Assembly (NCBI RefSeq): GCF_902459465.1
Contig: NC_047068.1
Span: 15,585,195-15,649,194 of the forward strand
Length of the DNA: 64,000 bases
Direction: 5' to 3'
DNA from: Asterias rubens
Lineage: Eukaryota > Echinodermata > Asteroidea > Forcipulatida > Asteriidae
Shown here: positions 22,794 to 35,300 of the stretch, piece after piece
Position numbering within the stretch: the first letter of the stretch is position 1
How the letters are laid out: every line of letters starts with the position of its first letter
Notes under the pieces: model-generated
What the model was told of the DNA's origin: nothing
The model's database searches: none
What the model saw: the letters and a program-made list of their open reading frames with translations, nothing else
Made by a program: the position numbers and the translations under genes

Positions 22794-23506
22794 CAAATGG
22801 AAAATGTAATGTTTTTTATTACTAGGGTGTTTTACTTGTTCAGGTGTATGTTTTAAAACCCAATCTAGTACTTTCGGTCCAAAATAGGTTTACATTTCAC
22901 ATCCAAACTGTACAGTATTGCAGCAACAGCCCACTAAACACCAATTAGAAAAACATAGAAAATCAAACTACGATAATATCTACAATAAATTTCTTACAAT
23001 TGATGATAACAAGTTGCTGGGTTCTTACACAGATGAACAGCTAGGATGTCTTGATGATACTGATGTTTCATACGTGTTGCTTTCCTTTATACCCGGCAGC
23101 CTTCAAGATGTCAGTAGGGGTGATTCCCTCCTTACTTGGTTGGTTGTTGGAAATACTAGCAAGGAAATAATAAGCAAACGGTTTATATGCAACTGCAAGC
23201 AAACAATTTTTGTTTCAGTGCAAAATCTCTTGCAGGGGTGACCTCCTCCTCAGTGATATCAGGGTTTTGTTTTAGTGTGATAAGTGATCAATGTTTTCCT
23301 GATTAATTTTCAAAACTTTACTCATCTGTTTTTTTCTGTTAACAGTGGGTTGTAGTACTCAACTAAAAACACAACCTAGCCTGTCAATTCAATTCAAGAC
23401 ATAAAACTGATTTGACTTCTGTACAAACAAGAGGCACATGACTTCTGCACAATTATTCCAGATCTTAATGGACCGGTGTTAATATTAAAAATGTGTTTTC
23501 TGGGTG

Positions 23507-26500
23507 TTAACCTTTTACTGGAGAGTGAAGCCCCTGCATCAGAGGCTGGTCTTGGACATCTACTTGGTGACGGGTAGTTGCAATGGAGATCCTGAAGCCT
23601 GACTGCAACACAAAAACATTTCACAATTTGCAACATTTAGATTTATTACACACATTGTCCATCAGTAAAACAGCTAGTCAGATACAATTTCGTTTTTTCA
23701 ATAGATTTGTTTTCAACATCAATCACAAATGAAGGCAAGACTTAGAAAACAGTAATGCAATGATTGGCTAAGCTCATGCACATTAGGGGTATTTTGACTT
23801 GTGCAAAATAAAGCAACAACAACTCAGGGTGATTCCAAATGCTGGGAACAGTTCTCTTAAGGGGTGCTGATGATATAAACTTTATTGATCAGTCATGCCA
23901 GTTAGCTCTCAGAATAAGCCATTTGAAGCACTTGACATATAAATTAATAAGTTTAGGAATTTGTTTTGTTTAATTGATGGAAATTTGCATCGGGATGAAG
24001 AATACTAACTTTGGTTTTGCCAATACACCTACATTTCTCAGCACTCTCAGTAATCTATTTTTAATCCTTTTTTTTATGCAAGTCGCCTGACACACAAGTC
24101 CTGAAGGCCACTTCAAGGTGTGGGTTACAACTATTTTTTTCCAGAGGCCATTGCCACCTACTTCTAGGACTGAAACAGGGTTACCCCTGTCACAGTCCAT
24201 ACGAATGTAGGCTTTGGTATCTTCAAGTCGAAGCCTATAGACGGTAGAGCAGAAAGCACTACCTCCCCAATTTTGCACCAGGCAAGGGAAATTGAGCCCT
24301 ATGGGTGTTTCTTCAATGTTATTGGTCGTGTCTCTTTATCTATAGTTACTTCTCAAGAGCTGTTTAAATTAACTGACGGAAATTTGCATCAGGACAAACA
24401 ACCTTGGTTTTGGTTTTACCTTTACACCGATGTGTATTAGCACTGTATAATCAGTACTTTCCGTAGTTATGTGTAGAAAAAAATCAGGCAATACTCGGTT
24501 GGATTTGATTCCACGACCCTTGCAACACTAGAGATGTGTCTAACTAACTAAATTTGTGTTGTGTTTAACCAAACAAGTAACAACCCAAGGGAAATTCCAT
24601 AATCTTTAAACCCCTACAAAAAAGTACTAACTCCAGTCATGCATAGCATAGACTTTGACAAACCTGAATGATTCTTGTGTAATATTTTCACTAGAATTTT
24701 CACACAAGCAGATCCTAACAGTTTCACACAAGCAGATCCTTATTTTTCATAAGCCAGCAGTTCTACTCAAGAAGCAAGTTTGATTAACTCTCAGCACTCT
24801 CATGTATTTCTGTACCAAGCTAGTGACAAAGCCGAGCTCTATGGATGTTTTTCTCCAGTGCAATTGGTAATGTCTCTTTGTCTTTAGTTTCTGCTCAAGA
24901 GCTGTGAGGTTTGAAGTTGCCATCAGAAACTTTAACCTTTTTAACTCACCATAATACCAACGAATTGCATCTTCTCCCTGTCTTAGACACCCATCTTTAC
25001 AGTTGCTCTCCTTTATACACTGCAGCCTTCAATAGTGATCAGTAGAGAGGTGATTCCTTCCAAAGTTGATTTTAGAAAACTATTAGCTTCATAGCCCTGA
25101 AAGATCAAGTTAACAGATTTGTTACTCAAGTGTTCAATTTCATAACCTCTTGCTGTTAAAATTAAAACTGAAAAGGACCCCCTATAGCCTTGTACACATT
25201 TTCAGGCAAAATTTTATTAAACCAAGCCTTGTACCATTTTCAAGCCGTTTTGATTGGACCATAAGGCCTTGTAGACATTTTCAAGCAACATTTTCAAGCT
25301 ATATTTGATATAGCCTGGTACACATTTTCAGGCAAAATTTGCTCAAGCCACATTTTCAGGAAAATTTTGATAAGACCTTTAGGCTTATTTATAGCCTTGT
25401 ACACATTTCAAGCAAAATTAATTTGATAAAACCACATTTTCATGCAAAATTTGATAAAACCATATGGCTTATCCTTGTTAGCGTTTCAAGCAAAGTTAAT
25501 TTGATAAAACCACCTTTTCAGGTAAAATTAGATAAAGCCACAGTTTCAGTCAAAATTTGATAAAACCACATTTTCAGGCAATGGTTTGATAAAACCACAG
25601 TTTCAGTAAAAATTTGATAAAACCACAAGGCCTTGTACACGTTTTTAAGCAAAATTTGTCAAGCTTTATTTGATATATTAAAGCCTTGTACACATTTTCA
25701 GTAAAAATTGGATGAAACCACATTCAGGCAAAACTTGATAAAACCATTTGAACAACAATGGATAAATAGGAAAGGCTACAGAGAAAGCCTTGCTGCATTG
25801 TTGGGGAAATTTGAGCAAAATTTCATAAAATATGCAGCAAAATTTTAAAACTTTTACAACAATTTGAAAAATTTGAAAAAAAGCCTTTTGAATTTTAGGG
25901 AAATTTGTGCAATAGTTTCCATTGTATCAAACCTCACACTATGCATTCTTCAACCTCATTAGGGGCAAGAGGGTGGGAGAAAGGGTTTAAGCAAACAAGA
26001 GTTTGCTCCTACTTAGTACTGAAAGCTAAATACAATGTCAATTACAGGCTCACAGATAATTCATTTTATCAACTAAATGATCAAATGCCTTATACTCAGC
26101 ATAAGGCTGGGTGGTGCATGTTGTTGTGCATAAATGGTGGGGTGACTGGTAGCCAGTCTAGGTGAGTTAAGCAATGCTGAGCATTAACAGGTCATGTGAC
26201 TGGTTGGATGGCCTCTGAGCCGGCTATTCACATGGATACAAGGGATCCACCAGTGTGGGTTGTTAACCAATCAGCTAGCAGCTGTGGCAGTATCGGGTTT
26301 TTGATTTGGTAAGGGCATTGGCCAATCATAGGTTTAGATTTCAACTTCTAACCAATGGGGTTCCATTATCTAAGGGGGTCTTTTTTGAGGGAAAAGGGTT
26401 AAACATCACTTTTGTCACAGTATTTGTTGGGGATGCAACAAAAAAATTTCCCACCACCTCCCCTTTGCTCCGCCAGTTTGGTATGGAATTTTTTGGCTGA

Positions 26501-28859
26501 AAAATGACAGGAATATCAGTGATGGGGGGTAAATAGGCTGTCGGGGAAAGTTACTTGTCATTCTAATCATAAACCAAATATTATAATATTCATTATTAAT
26601 AGTGCCTTTCAGTTCCCAAAGGCTATTTTACATTTCCCCTCGGGCGTTCCAACTTGGGGAATTAGAATTATGCCATGGGTACAATACAGTAGGTAATTCA
26701 TCAATTGGCATTTTATTAGTAAATAGCGCCTTTCGTTTTCGTTAGGGCTAGTTTATCCCCTCGGGCGTTCCAACGTGGGGAAACTTTTAATTGTTAACTT
26801 TGTATAGTTAATAGGGGTGTAATCTGTACCAACTTACATGTAGATTAATAATAAGTCAAGTTTATCCCCTCATGCGTTCCACTTTGGGGGAATTTAGGGT
26901 ATATATATTTGAATTGTTTGTTGGTAATTTTAGGCAAGGTGCGTTATGTGTATGTTGTTTTCTGTGGAGGTCATGTAATGTTCAGTCTAATATGGTCATG
27001 TGACCTATCGTGGTATGTTTTGTTTTATGGGATATGGAAAATTAAATCCATATTGGAAGGACAAGGTTTGTCCTTTGGATGGCCACAATTTAGGGTGGTT
27101 GGATGGGCGAAGGCGTCCATTTTAAAGGTGAAAAGTTGTATTTTATGTATGTTTTGTTTGTCCACGTGCAGGTGGTTGTGTGTATGTTTAGTCGGTTTGC
27201 CTTGTGTTTGGCATCCGGCTCCTTGCCAAATAATGTTTTATGACAATCTGACTGGCAATAAACCAAGCTTTAAGCTGTGACCGAAATCTCAGTAATGGTT
27301 TCTGTAGCAAATTGTGTCTGAGTATAAACACAGCTTATACACATTGTATAAACTCACCTGTATTATAGTACATGATGGACACATCGAGCTATTGGTGCAA
27401 GCGGTCTTCTTGATAAATGGAATGATTGGAGCTGTCAGCAAAAGGTACACGTCTGAGAGGGAACATAATAAGTTAACAAGTTAAAGTTATTTCCTAAAAT
27501 TGGACACTATTGGTAATTACTCAAAATAATTGTTAGCATTAAAACTTTGGTATTGGTATTAATGACCAATGGCGAGCTGTTGATAATATAAAACATTAAG
27601 AGAAATGGCTCCCTCTGCAGGAACGAAGGAACGTAGTTTTTGAGAAAGAAGTTATTTCTCACTAAAATATTTAAATTGAATTTGAGAACTCAGCTGAGGT
27701 CTCGAATTCAAGCATCCGACACCATACAACTTTGCAACAATGGTGTTTATGGCAGAAATTCACCCTGTTAATCACCGTAGTATTGTCTATTTTCAATTAA
27801 AGCTTGTTACCCACCCTCTTCAGTTCAACTAATTAATAGCCTATCCAAAGCTGTCACGGTTGTCCAATAAATAGTGCAAAATATATGCTGGACTCCCTCT
27901 GCGTATTTGGAACGTATTAAACTGAAATGTCTCTTTAGAGCGCCCCCTATCGACAGGAGTAGGACAGGCATGTACAACTCTTTTGGGCACATTCATCATC
28001 ACAACATTGTTAGTTGAACTGTGACGAGAGGGAGTGGCCTGCACAATTTGTACACTTAGTATATGATTCTACTATTCAAGATGATCTCTTACAAAAAAAG
28101 CGTTATTTGATGACATATCCATATATGTTGGAGAAAAAAACATGGCGGATGCTTGTAATTCGGGTAAAAAAAAAACTTTTTTGCAGTTAACAATACAATA
28201 CAGTTTGAAAGTAATTTAGGTGCATATGACTCTTCTACATAATTATTAACAGTTGACCTATGTTCAAATGTTCCTTTAAAGTGCTTATAAAAGTTGTTGT
28301 CTTGAGGGGTCATGTATTGTCTGTATTTAGTGCGACCCAACCAAACACATTATTTTATTTAAAAATATTCATTCATACATGTACAATTCGAATTTTCATA
28401 TTCAAGCTTACTTAGAGTATTTATTTAAGCTTCAGAACTCATCCCACTTATATACTTTAAGCCTATAATAAAAGGGCCCTTTCCTTGCTCCGTCCACCCA
28501 ATAATGTGGGAAAAATTTGTTTATTAAAAAATATAAACCACCACTAAAAAAGCACTACACACGTGGTTTTCAAAATGGCCGCGGAGCCAAACTTAAGAAA
28601 ATCCTAATGTTTTCTTCATTGTGAGTGTTTAAAATCCTCACATTCACTGCGAGAGATCTTCACCGGAATGTATAGATAATGTCAACTCACCTCGCTCAGT
28701 AGGGTAGAGATTTTGTCCGCTGAAGTGCTCATAAAATGTAAAAGAATTGTGGACATCCAGTCTTCCTAGGTTGGCTATCTCCTCGATCATGTGAGAGAGA
28801 AAAGACGCTCCAAAGGGATCTTTATTTTTATGAGGGGGTGTTGGAAATATAACGAACAT
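23507..28859 (-). CDS. Candidate three-exon gene of unknown function, head-to-head with PMM
   Basis: Exon A is 28691-28859: ATG, 56 codons plus 1 base, ending CGAG|GTGAGT. Exon B is 27358-27452: acceptor ccctctcag, donor CAG|GTGAGT, 2 bases plus 31 codons. Exon C is 23507-23602: acceptor tttttgtgttgcag, 31 codons then TAA. The phases fit at both junctions (1+2, then 0+0), giving a 119-residue product. Exon A reads like real protein (a FLSHMIEEIANLGRLDVHNS stretch) and exon B has a hydrophobic start and several cysteines. I do not recognise the family. Exon B sits in the largest intron-like region and exon C is 3.7 kb further, so another exon could lie between. Alternative: chance exon-like sequences. 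Only exon A and B are moderately convincing. Confidence 0.4.
24100..24310 (-). other. Exon-like open frame, unknown, beside antisense SINE fragments
   Basis: On the minus strand a frame following CCCATAG| encodes a protein-like stretch with NWGGSAFCSTVYRLRLEDTK and later VLEVGGNGLWKK before reaching SINE-derived sequence. The region just upstream is duplicated at 24820-24905. Its splice phase does not fit exon B of the candidate gene directly. It could be a skipped exon, a pseudogene piece or coincidence. Confidence 0.3.
24370..24535 (-). mobile_element. SINE family 1 fragment, antisense
   Basis: The order 'gaaatttgcatc', 'acaccgatgtgtattagcac', 'tcagtactttcc', then 'ctcggttggatttgattcc' is the reverse of the family-1 SINE at 35878-36075 (tail first, tRNA head last). 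Another antisense tail fragment is at 23975-24060. Confidence 0.6.
25185..25760. repeat. Diverged satellite D relative
   Basis: Degenerate repeats of 'ttgtacacattttca(g/a)gc' and 'aaaatttgataaaaccacat', with irregular spacing. Clearly the same sequence family as 19870-21815 but older. Open frames here are incidental. Confidence 0.75.
26270..26360 (+). promoter_or_regulatory. Cluster of three CCAAT motifs
   Basis: CCAAT occurs in 'aaccaatcagct', 'ggccaatcatagg' and 'taaccaatgggg' within about 80 bp, all on the + strand. This resembles a promoter or an LTR U3 region. A polyadenylation-like aataaa follows at about 27259, but no gene or long terminal repeat could be identified between them. Confidence 0.25.
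26630..26893. repeat. Three copies of a CCCC-GGGG hairpin motif
   Basis: 'Cccctcgggcgttccaactt' followed by gggga occurs at about 26636, 26756 and (with changes) 26866. Each copy can fold with CCCC pairing GGGG over a loop containing CGTTCC. Spacing is about 110-120 bp. Function unknown. Confidence 0.6.
27497..27745. mobile_element. Partial TTAA-family MITE
   Basis: The left end 'tggacactattggtaattac' and internal blocks 'gagaaatggctccctctg' and 'gagaaagaagttatttctca' match the family, and an internal palindrome around 'gaggtctcgaattcaag' is present. The right end is missing. Confidence 0.65.
27900..28095 (+). repeat. Dispersed repeat, copy 2 (partner of 2515-2700)
   Basis: The same block order as copy 1: 'tatcgacaggagtagga', 'catcatcacaac', 'ttgttagttgaactgtgacg', 'gcacaattt'. 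It lies between exons A and B of the candidate minus-strand gene. Confidence 0.55.
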
Positions 28860-29188
28860 TAATTTAATGAAAATAAAATAACAAATGCTAAAATATATTG
28901 TTCAGTATAAAGATGTAATAAAGGAATGTACTGATTTAATTGTTGGTAAACAGTTTTGGGGCGATGAGCGGGAGTGAAATGTGAGACTTTCAGCGCCCTC
29001 TTCTTAGAGGAACACCCCTACTGGATAATGGAACAAACATGCATTTTTAACGATACTAAATAGAGTGTATTTTAATTATTTATAAACAAGGCTATCGTGG
29101 TTTTAATAATGTTTTTTAAATATTATAATTTCTATAAAATTATCTCCGGCTGCAAAATGTGTGCAGAGGTAAAAAGTGGACCGGGCGG

Positions 29189-29219
<31 letters not shown>

Positions 29220-29396
29220 CGTGTCAATCAGCAGATCTGAGCGATGGATTGTTGCGCGCCCTCAAGAGCCTTTGTTTATCAACATCAAAACACACGTAAG
29301 CCACGTATGCACGACGTCTGCATGTGTTTGGATAGTTACGGAAGAGAGTTGACAAAAAAGTAATACAACAAAGTTGTCTTTTCATTCTGGTTTAGG
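28860..29396. promoter_or_regulatory. Intergenic region with promoter of PMM (possibly bidirectional); G26 run
   Basis: This 537 bp separates the PMM start codon from the candidate minus-strand exon A, so it must hold the PMM promoter. At 29194-29219 there is an uninterrupted run of 26 G, followed by CpG-containing sequence (gcgcgccctc, cacgtatgcacgacgtc). No clear TATA box was seen. The G-run could form a quadruplex and is also a likely site of sequencing error. Confidence 0.4.
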
Positions 29397-32300
29397 ATGG
29401 AGAATAATACGAGAACGCTACTTTTATTTGATGTTGATGGCACATTGACTGCCTCAAGACAGGTATCGTACTGTTGTTTTATCTCAAAAATCACGTTTTT
29501 TTTTTTTTGTTTTTTTTTTCCGTTTTTTTTTCAGAATTTCTTTCTCAGAAACTTTTCCAACAATTCAATTCATTAACCAAAATATGTTGACAATAATATA
29601 CAAGAAGTGTTTTGTTGATCTGCAATTGGATTGTCAATGAAACTTTTAGAAATTAAATTCATTGTAAATTGAAATTGAAATGAAAGTTTAGAGGAATGCC
29701 TTTTTTTTTGATCATTCATTGTTCAATTTAGGCTAGTAGTAGTACTACTCTAGTACAGTAGTGTTTTGTCTGTTCTCTGATGATGCAACAGTTGAAGGAT
29801 CTTACATAAATTCGTATATTAGTCATATATATACCACTCTAGATCTTAAAAGCTAGCCTACCTGTATACAGTTTAAAAAGGCTCGACTGAGGAGCTCTTA
29901 TATAGTTTAAAAATTCAAGAAGGAAATCAGAGCCATATTATCAATCATGTGACTAGTTGCGATAACGTAACCCTCCTCTTCACTGTCGGGAGGAGGGTTG
30001 TTATTGCAACTGTCATAGGCCTATCATATGAGTTATAATCAAATTTACCTCTCTTTACTGCCGTCGGTCATAGATTCCTAATTTAATTTACTATTGGGGT
30101 TTGCCCTTACTAACTATTTCAATGATATTTTTGATAAGCAAGCAGGACCAGTTGCTTGCCATTATTATATCATGGAGGTAGTCCATTTCAGTATCATGGA
30201 ATTTGAAATGTAGGACCATGGAGCTGTAGGACCAAGTTACTGGGGCGCTGTACTTCTTTTTGTCATTATCGGTTGTATATGAGTAGTACTACAATTACAA
30301 GTACAATGACAAATATATATTCTTTTTAATAAAGGAGTAGGGCCTACAGCGCCCCAGTACATGTATACTGGGTTTAAGCATGGAGGTAGAAATATCTCTA
30401 CCTCCATGGTCTAAGGTAGTACTACATGTACGTAGTAGTAGTAGCAGCCAGCCTGCCGGACCACTTAGAGTGAGTTTTTACAGGTCCTCTGGTGTTTTAA
30501 AGCCATTATACACTTTCGGTAAACAGTATTGTCCAAGTCCCACACTTCGTGTATCACAACTTATATATAAAACAACAAACCTGTGAAAATTTAGCCTCAA
30601 TCGGTCATCGGAGTCGGGAGAAAATAACGGGAAAACCCACTCTTGTTTCTGCTCGTTTCGCTGTGTCATGATGAGTGTTTAAAATAAATCTGTAATTCAT
30701 GCTAACGAGAATTTATGTTGTTTTACCGTTTTCTCAAAAAGTAAAGCATTTCATGAGAAGTCTTTCACCATTACCTTCTGTAAACCCTGTAAATTATTTG
30801 TGAATCTGTGAATTTTTTTTTTCCTGTACCGAAAGGGTCCAATGGCTTTAACTGGCTGTGGTCACCGGACCTAGAACAATGAACTATTATCTAATTGTAA
30901 CTATCAACAATCATTTGTCCAGATAATCAAGGATGACATGGCTGATTTCATGGTGCAAATCAACAAGAAGGTCTGCTGTGGTCTTGTAGGAGGATCCGAT
31001 CTAGAAAAGATTACAGAGCAGATGGGAGGAAAGGAGGCTCTGCATAAATTGGACTACGTATTTGCTGAAAATGGACTGGCTGCGTATAAAAAAGGAGAAA
31101 CAATAGCTATCATGGTATATAAAACTAAATATTGTTTGAAGCTTTGCATGGTGTGGAGAAATAAGGAGAAACTATAAATAAACAGTAAACTTAGGGTACA
31201 ACCATGTGTAAATCTCTTAGGGCGAGTATTGGCTCTGAGACCAAACCGGCTCTTTTTAGAGCCAACACTCACCCTAAGAGATTTACACATGGTTGTACCC
31301 GCAAGTTTACTATTTATTTATAGTTTCTCCTTATATAAAACTACTTTGTGTACTCCTACAACTACAGGGTATGAGGTTTGCTCCGCCATCGTCTCCACGA
31401 AACATCATAGAGTGCCATTAAAAAATCCCTATTTAAAACCTTTTGCCCTCACATTCGTTTGTGTGCCTGGAATTCTCTTTTGAAAATGGATCTCTCTCAA
31501 ATTAGGCTCTGTTATGTTCCAAGTTCTCACAATGAACTTGGTGGGTCCAAAAAATCCACTCTGCTGAAAATAAAGTTGTTCAGAATTCTCACTTTCCGGT
31601 AACAAATATGACACGAAATGTGAAAAGTCAAAATGAGGATGTTTAATCACACCTTTAGGCCTAAGTGTGAACGAAATGAAAAGATTGCACGGACGCTATA
31701 CATGTAGCTGCAGTTTTAAGCAAGACTTTTCAAACACATTCTGAACTTCTATCTTTAACCCACATCTGTCCTGAGATTTCTAAAGTGAGCCCCAAAATGC
31801 ATGGTCCTGTAGACATAGGCAAAAAGTACAATGTGTCAATCAATATGTAGGTTTACTCGTGTTGACATTATGGAAATCTTACGCTTTCTTAATACTGGAT
31901 ACATGTACACAAGTTAATGGCCTGCCAGCCTAGCAATGTTTGCATTGGATTGGTATTTAGAACCGAGATCCCATACTACTGACAGAACTGCATACTACAT
32001 GTACATGTAGGGTTTGTACACATAGTGCATACATGTACACTACTATGTATACTTTTTTATGACATTTTCAAGTACAATAACCTTTTTTAAATTTTGGCGT
32101 TTACACTTTCCCTTGTAAAAACTTTGATTTAGAAATACAGTCAGCAGATGTTCAGACCCCATTTATTGTCCAGGTTGGCAAGCTAGGATTAACATTGCTT
32201 AAAATATCTCAACAATGAAAATTTCTTTTGACGTTACATTGTGTTTCATTGTTTTCCAGAGTTTAATCAAGAAGATGGGTGAGGAAAAGCTTCAAGAACT

Positions 32301-35300
32301 CATCAATTATGCACTAGGTTACCTTGCCAACCTTAAACTCCCTGCTAAACGGTAAGTATTACTAGACTCAACTATGCACTAGGAGAGCTTGCCACTATTA
32401 GCTTAAAGGAACACGTTGCCTTGAATCGGACGAGTTGGTCTTTCAAAAGTGTTTGAAACCATTTTTTTATGATCGATCAAAGGCAACAGGTCAACAGTTA
32501 GTATATCTTGACTCAACTGCGCACTGGCTTAACCACCCGACTTCATTATGGATGGGGTTTCCTTGCCACTATTAGTTTTAAACTGACTGCTGAGTGGTTA
32601 GTGTAGCTTGACTCATCTATGCGCTGCGTTACCTTGCCAACTCCCTCCAAAGAGTTTGTATAACTTGACTCAACTATGCACAGAGTTACTTTGCTAACTC
32701 TGTGATCTGTTTCTTGCTTAATGAAACAGAGTATGGGATTTGAGTTGCCCTTTTTTTCTAAACGTAAGAAGATATAATGTTTAATAACTGTTACATTATG
32801 TTTGCATTTGGCAGGCTAAGGAATACAGTCTCCACAATTTCCTCTATAACTATTTATTGTACATGTGTGTAATTTTCTCTCCACAGAGGGACGTTTGTAG
32901 AATTCCGTAATGGAATGATAAACTTTTGTCCAGTTGGCAGAAGTTGCTCACAAGAAGAAAGAAATGTGTTTGGTAAACTTGATCAGGTGAGCTTAATAGT
33001 AATACATGTAGATAATAATATTAAGTTTTTGTATAACGCCTTTTCACTCTCGAAGGGTGTCCCAAAGCGCTTCAAACTACAACCCCTGGTCACTGGGTCT
33101 TAAATCATTCCTTAAACCATCTCAGCTCCCTGGGGAGTAAACAGCCTTATGCAAGAAATGCGCTACTAGGCTAAATCAATCACAAGAACCATCTCTGCCC
33201 TCACAGGTACCCATTTACCCCTGGGTGGAGAGAAGCAATTATGGTTTTAACTATGTCTTACTGAGGGACACAAGTGTCACCACCGGGATTCGAACCCACA
33301 CTCTGCTGAACAGAATCAGCAAAGCTTGAATTCGGTGCATTATCAGCCACGACACCCCTTATAGTAATACATGTAGATAATCTATTTCAAGTATGATACC
33401 TTTTCATGATGGTAGAGATTGCTCTACACAGTGTTCCCCCTAAACATTGGTCTGCTGTCCTAATGCAAGTTAATAGACCCTTCCCATGAAATATGTAAAT
33501 TGTACATAGCGCGTGCGCACTAATGTTTTGGTCGGCAAAATGAGGGAACATCGCGCTGTTTTGTACACGGCTAATGGGTGCGTGACGCAGACGCGATTGC
33601 GCATCTGCTTAGTGCACAACTTTATGGCGTTTGCCAACCAACAGGGTATGTACGCATGCGTGAACGTAATTTCATGCAAAGGGTCCATTAAACACCCAAG
33701 GACAAGTCACCCACAATACTAATCCGGGTGGCTTGTTGAGTGTTGGATTATTAGCGTTCATTATTGTTATTCGATGCGAGGATCATGACCAGGAGGCAGC
33801 ATTATAAAGATCTATTGGACAGGTGGGCAGCTTGCTAGATGAAACAGTTACAGTACTGGCCAGTAGTACGTACAGTACCTTATGGTAGGGTCACGTGCAC
33901 ATTGCATGTCAATGCAGTGTGAACTTGACATGTATTAATTGTTAAACCCAGAACCTAATGATTTTTGACATTAATTATCGCTTGCCTGTCACACATTATT
34001 GCCGTTTCCTTTTGTTATCAACAGGAGGAGAATATACGTGGAAATATGGTCAAATGTCTAAGAGAGAAGTTTAGCGCTGATGGATGGGTGTTTTCAATTG
34101 GTAAGTTTACTAATTACATCAGTTCAGTTCAGTTCAGTTTTATTTTCCACTCAATCATTTCAGATGACAAGATATAACATAGAGTAGTAAAGATACACAA
34201 TAGATTAAGTGGTGGAGGACTCCCAAAAGCAAGCTTGTAGGGTGGAGTCCCCCAGGGATGTGAGTAAATACAAACGTAGTTTGTTTTCAGAACAATGCCT
34301 GGGATATTTAAAGCACACAAAAAGTTACACATGGAAAGACATGGACAAACACTAACAGGACAAACAAACACAAAGACAGTGGTTCTCTATATGGTGGATA
34401 TACAGAGAAAAGTAAAAAAGAGGTAAAAGCTGTATCAAAAATAATATATAACAAAAGCAGTTAACTATAGTAATATATACGTAAGGGAAAACAATACTAT
34501 TCAATCATGGTAATTATCTAAGAGAACACATTTGAGTTTTCTCTTGAACATGTAGGTACCCTTGCATTTTTTAAAGAGTCATCAAGGGAATTCCAGTACT
34601 TCGGGCCTTGGAAAGAGACACAATTCATAGAGCTAGATGAGGAACAAAAGGGGATATGAAAATCATGTGAATGTCTAGTTTGATAAGAATGTATTTGAGA
34701 ATTAAACACAAACATATTCTGAAAGGAATTTGGTAAGTTATTGGAAATAAACTGATGCATAAATATTCCAAGCTGATGTAAATAAATATCAGATACTTTA
34801 AGAGTTCTATGTTTAAGAAATAATGGGTTTGAATGAGCACGAAACCCGACACGATTAATAATTCTGAGGGCTCTGTTTTGTAAAATAGTAATACGATTTA
34901 AAAGATAAGCACTCGATTTACCCCAGGCAAGAACGCCATAGGAGATATAAGGCAGAATTAAAGCAGAATAAATATTATATAATATTTCAGATGGAAAAAA
35001 ATATGAGAGTTTGCTGATCATTCCTATGTTTCTGGAAATCAATTTACATATATAATTGATATGAAAATTCCAAGAAAGTTTGTCATCAATATATAAACCA
35101 AGGAATTTAATACAGTTGGTTCGAAGGATAGGTACATTATCAAAAAATATATCACATGGTAGATTATTAACAAAAGGACCAAATAGCATGAAATTGGTTT
35201 TCTTGATATTAATAGAGAGTTTGTTGGCCTTTATCCAATTTGAAATATGTACCAACTCCCGATTCACAATGTCAAAGAGTGTGTCGAGACTTCTATGGGA

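Noticed and set aside
22918-23241. 107-codon + strand frame
   Set aside because: Part of it ('cagccttcaa...gtgattcc') is a repeat also present at 25020; composition is intronic.
26909-27280. 123-codon + strand frame
   Set aside because: Hydrophobic, low-complexity and without splice or family support; only noted as lying between a CCAAT cluster and an aataaa.
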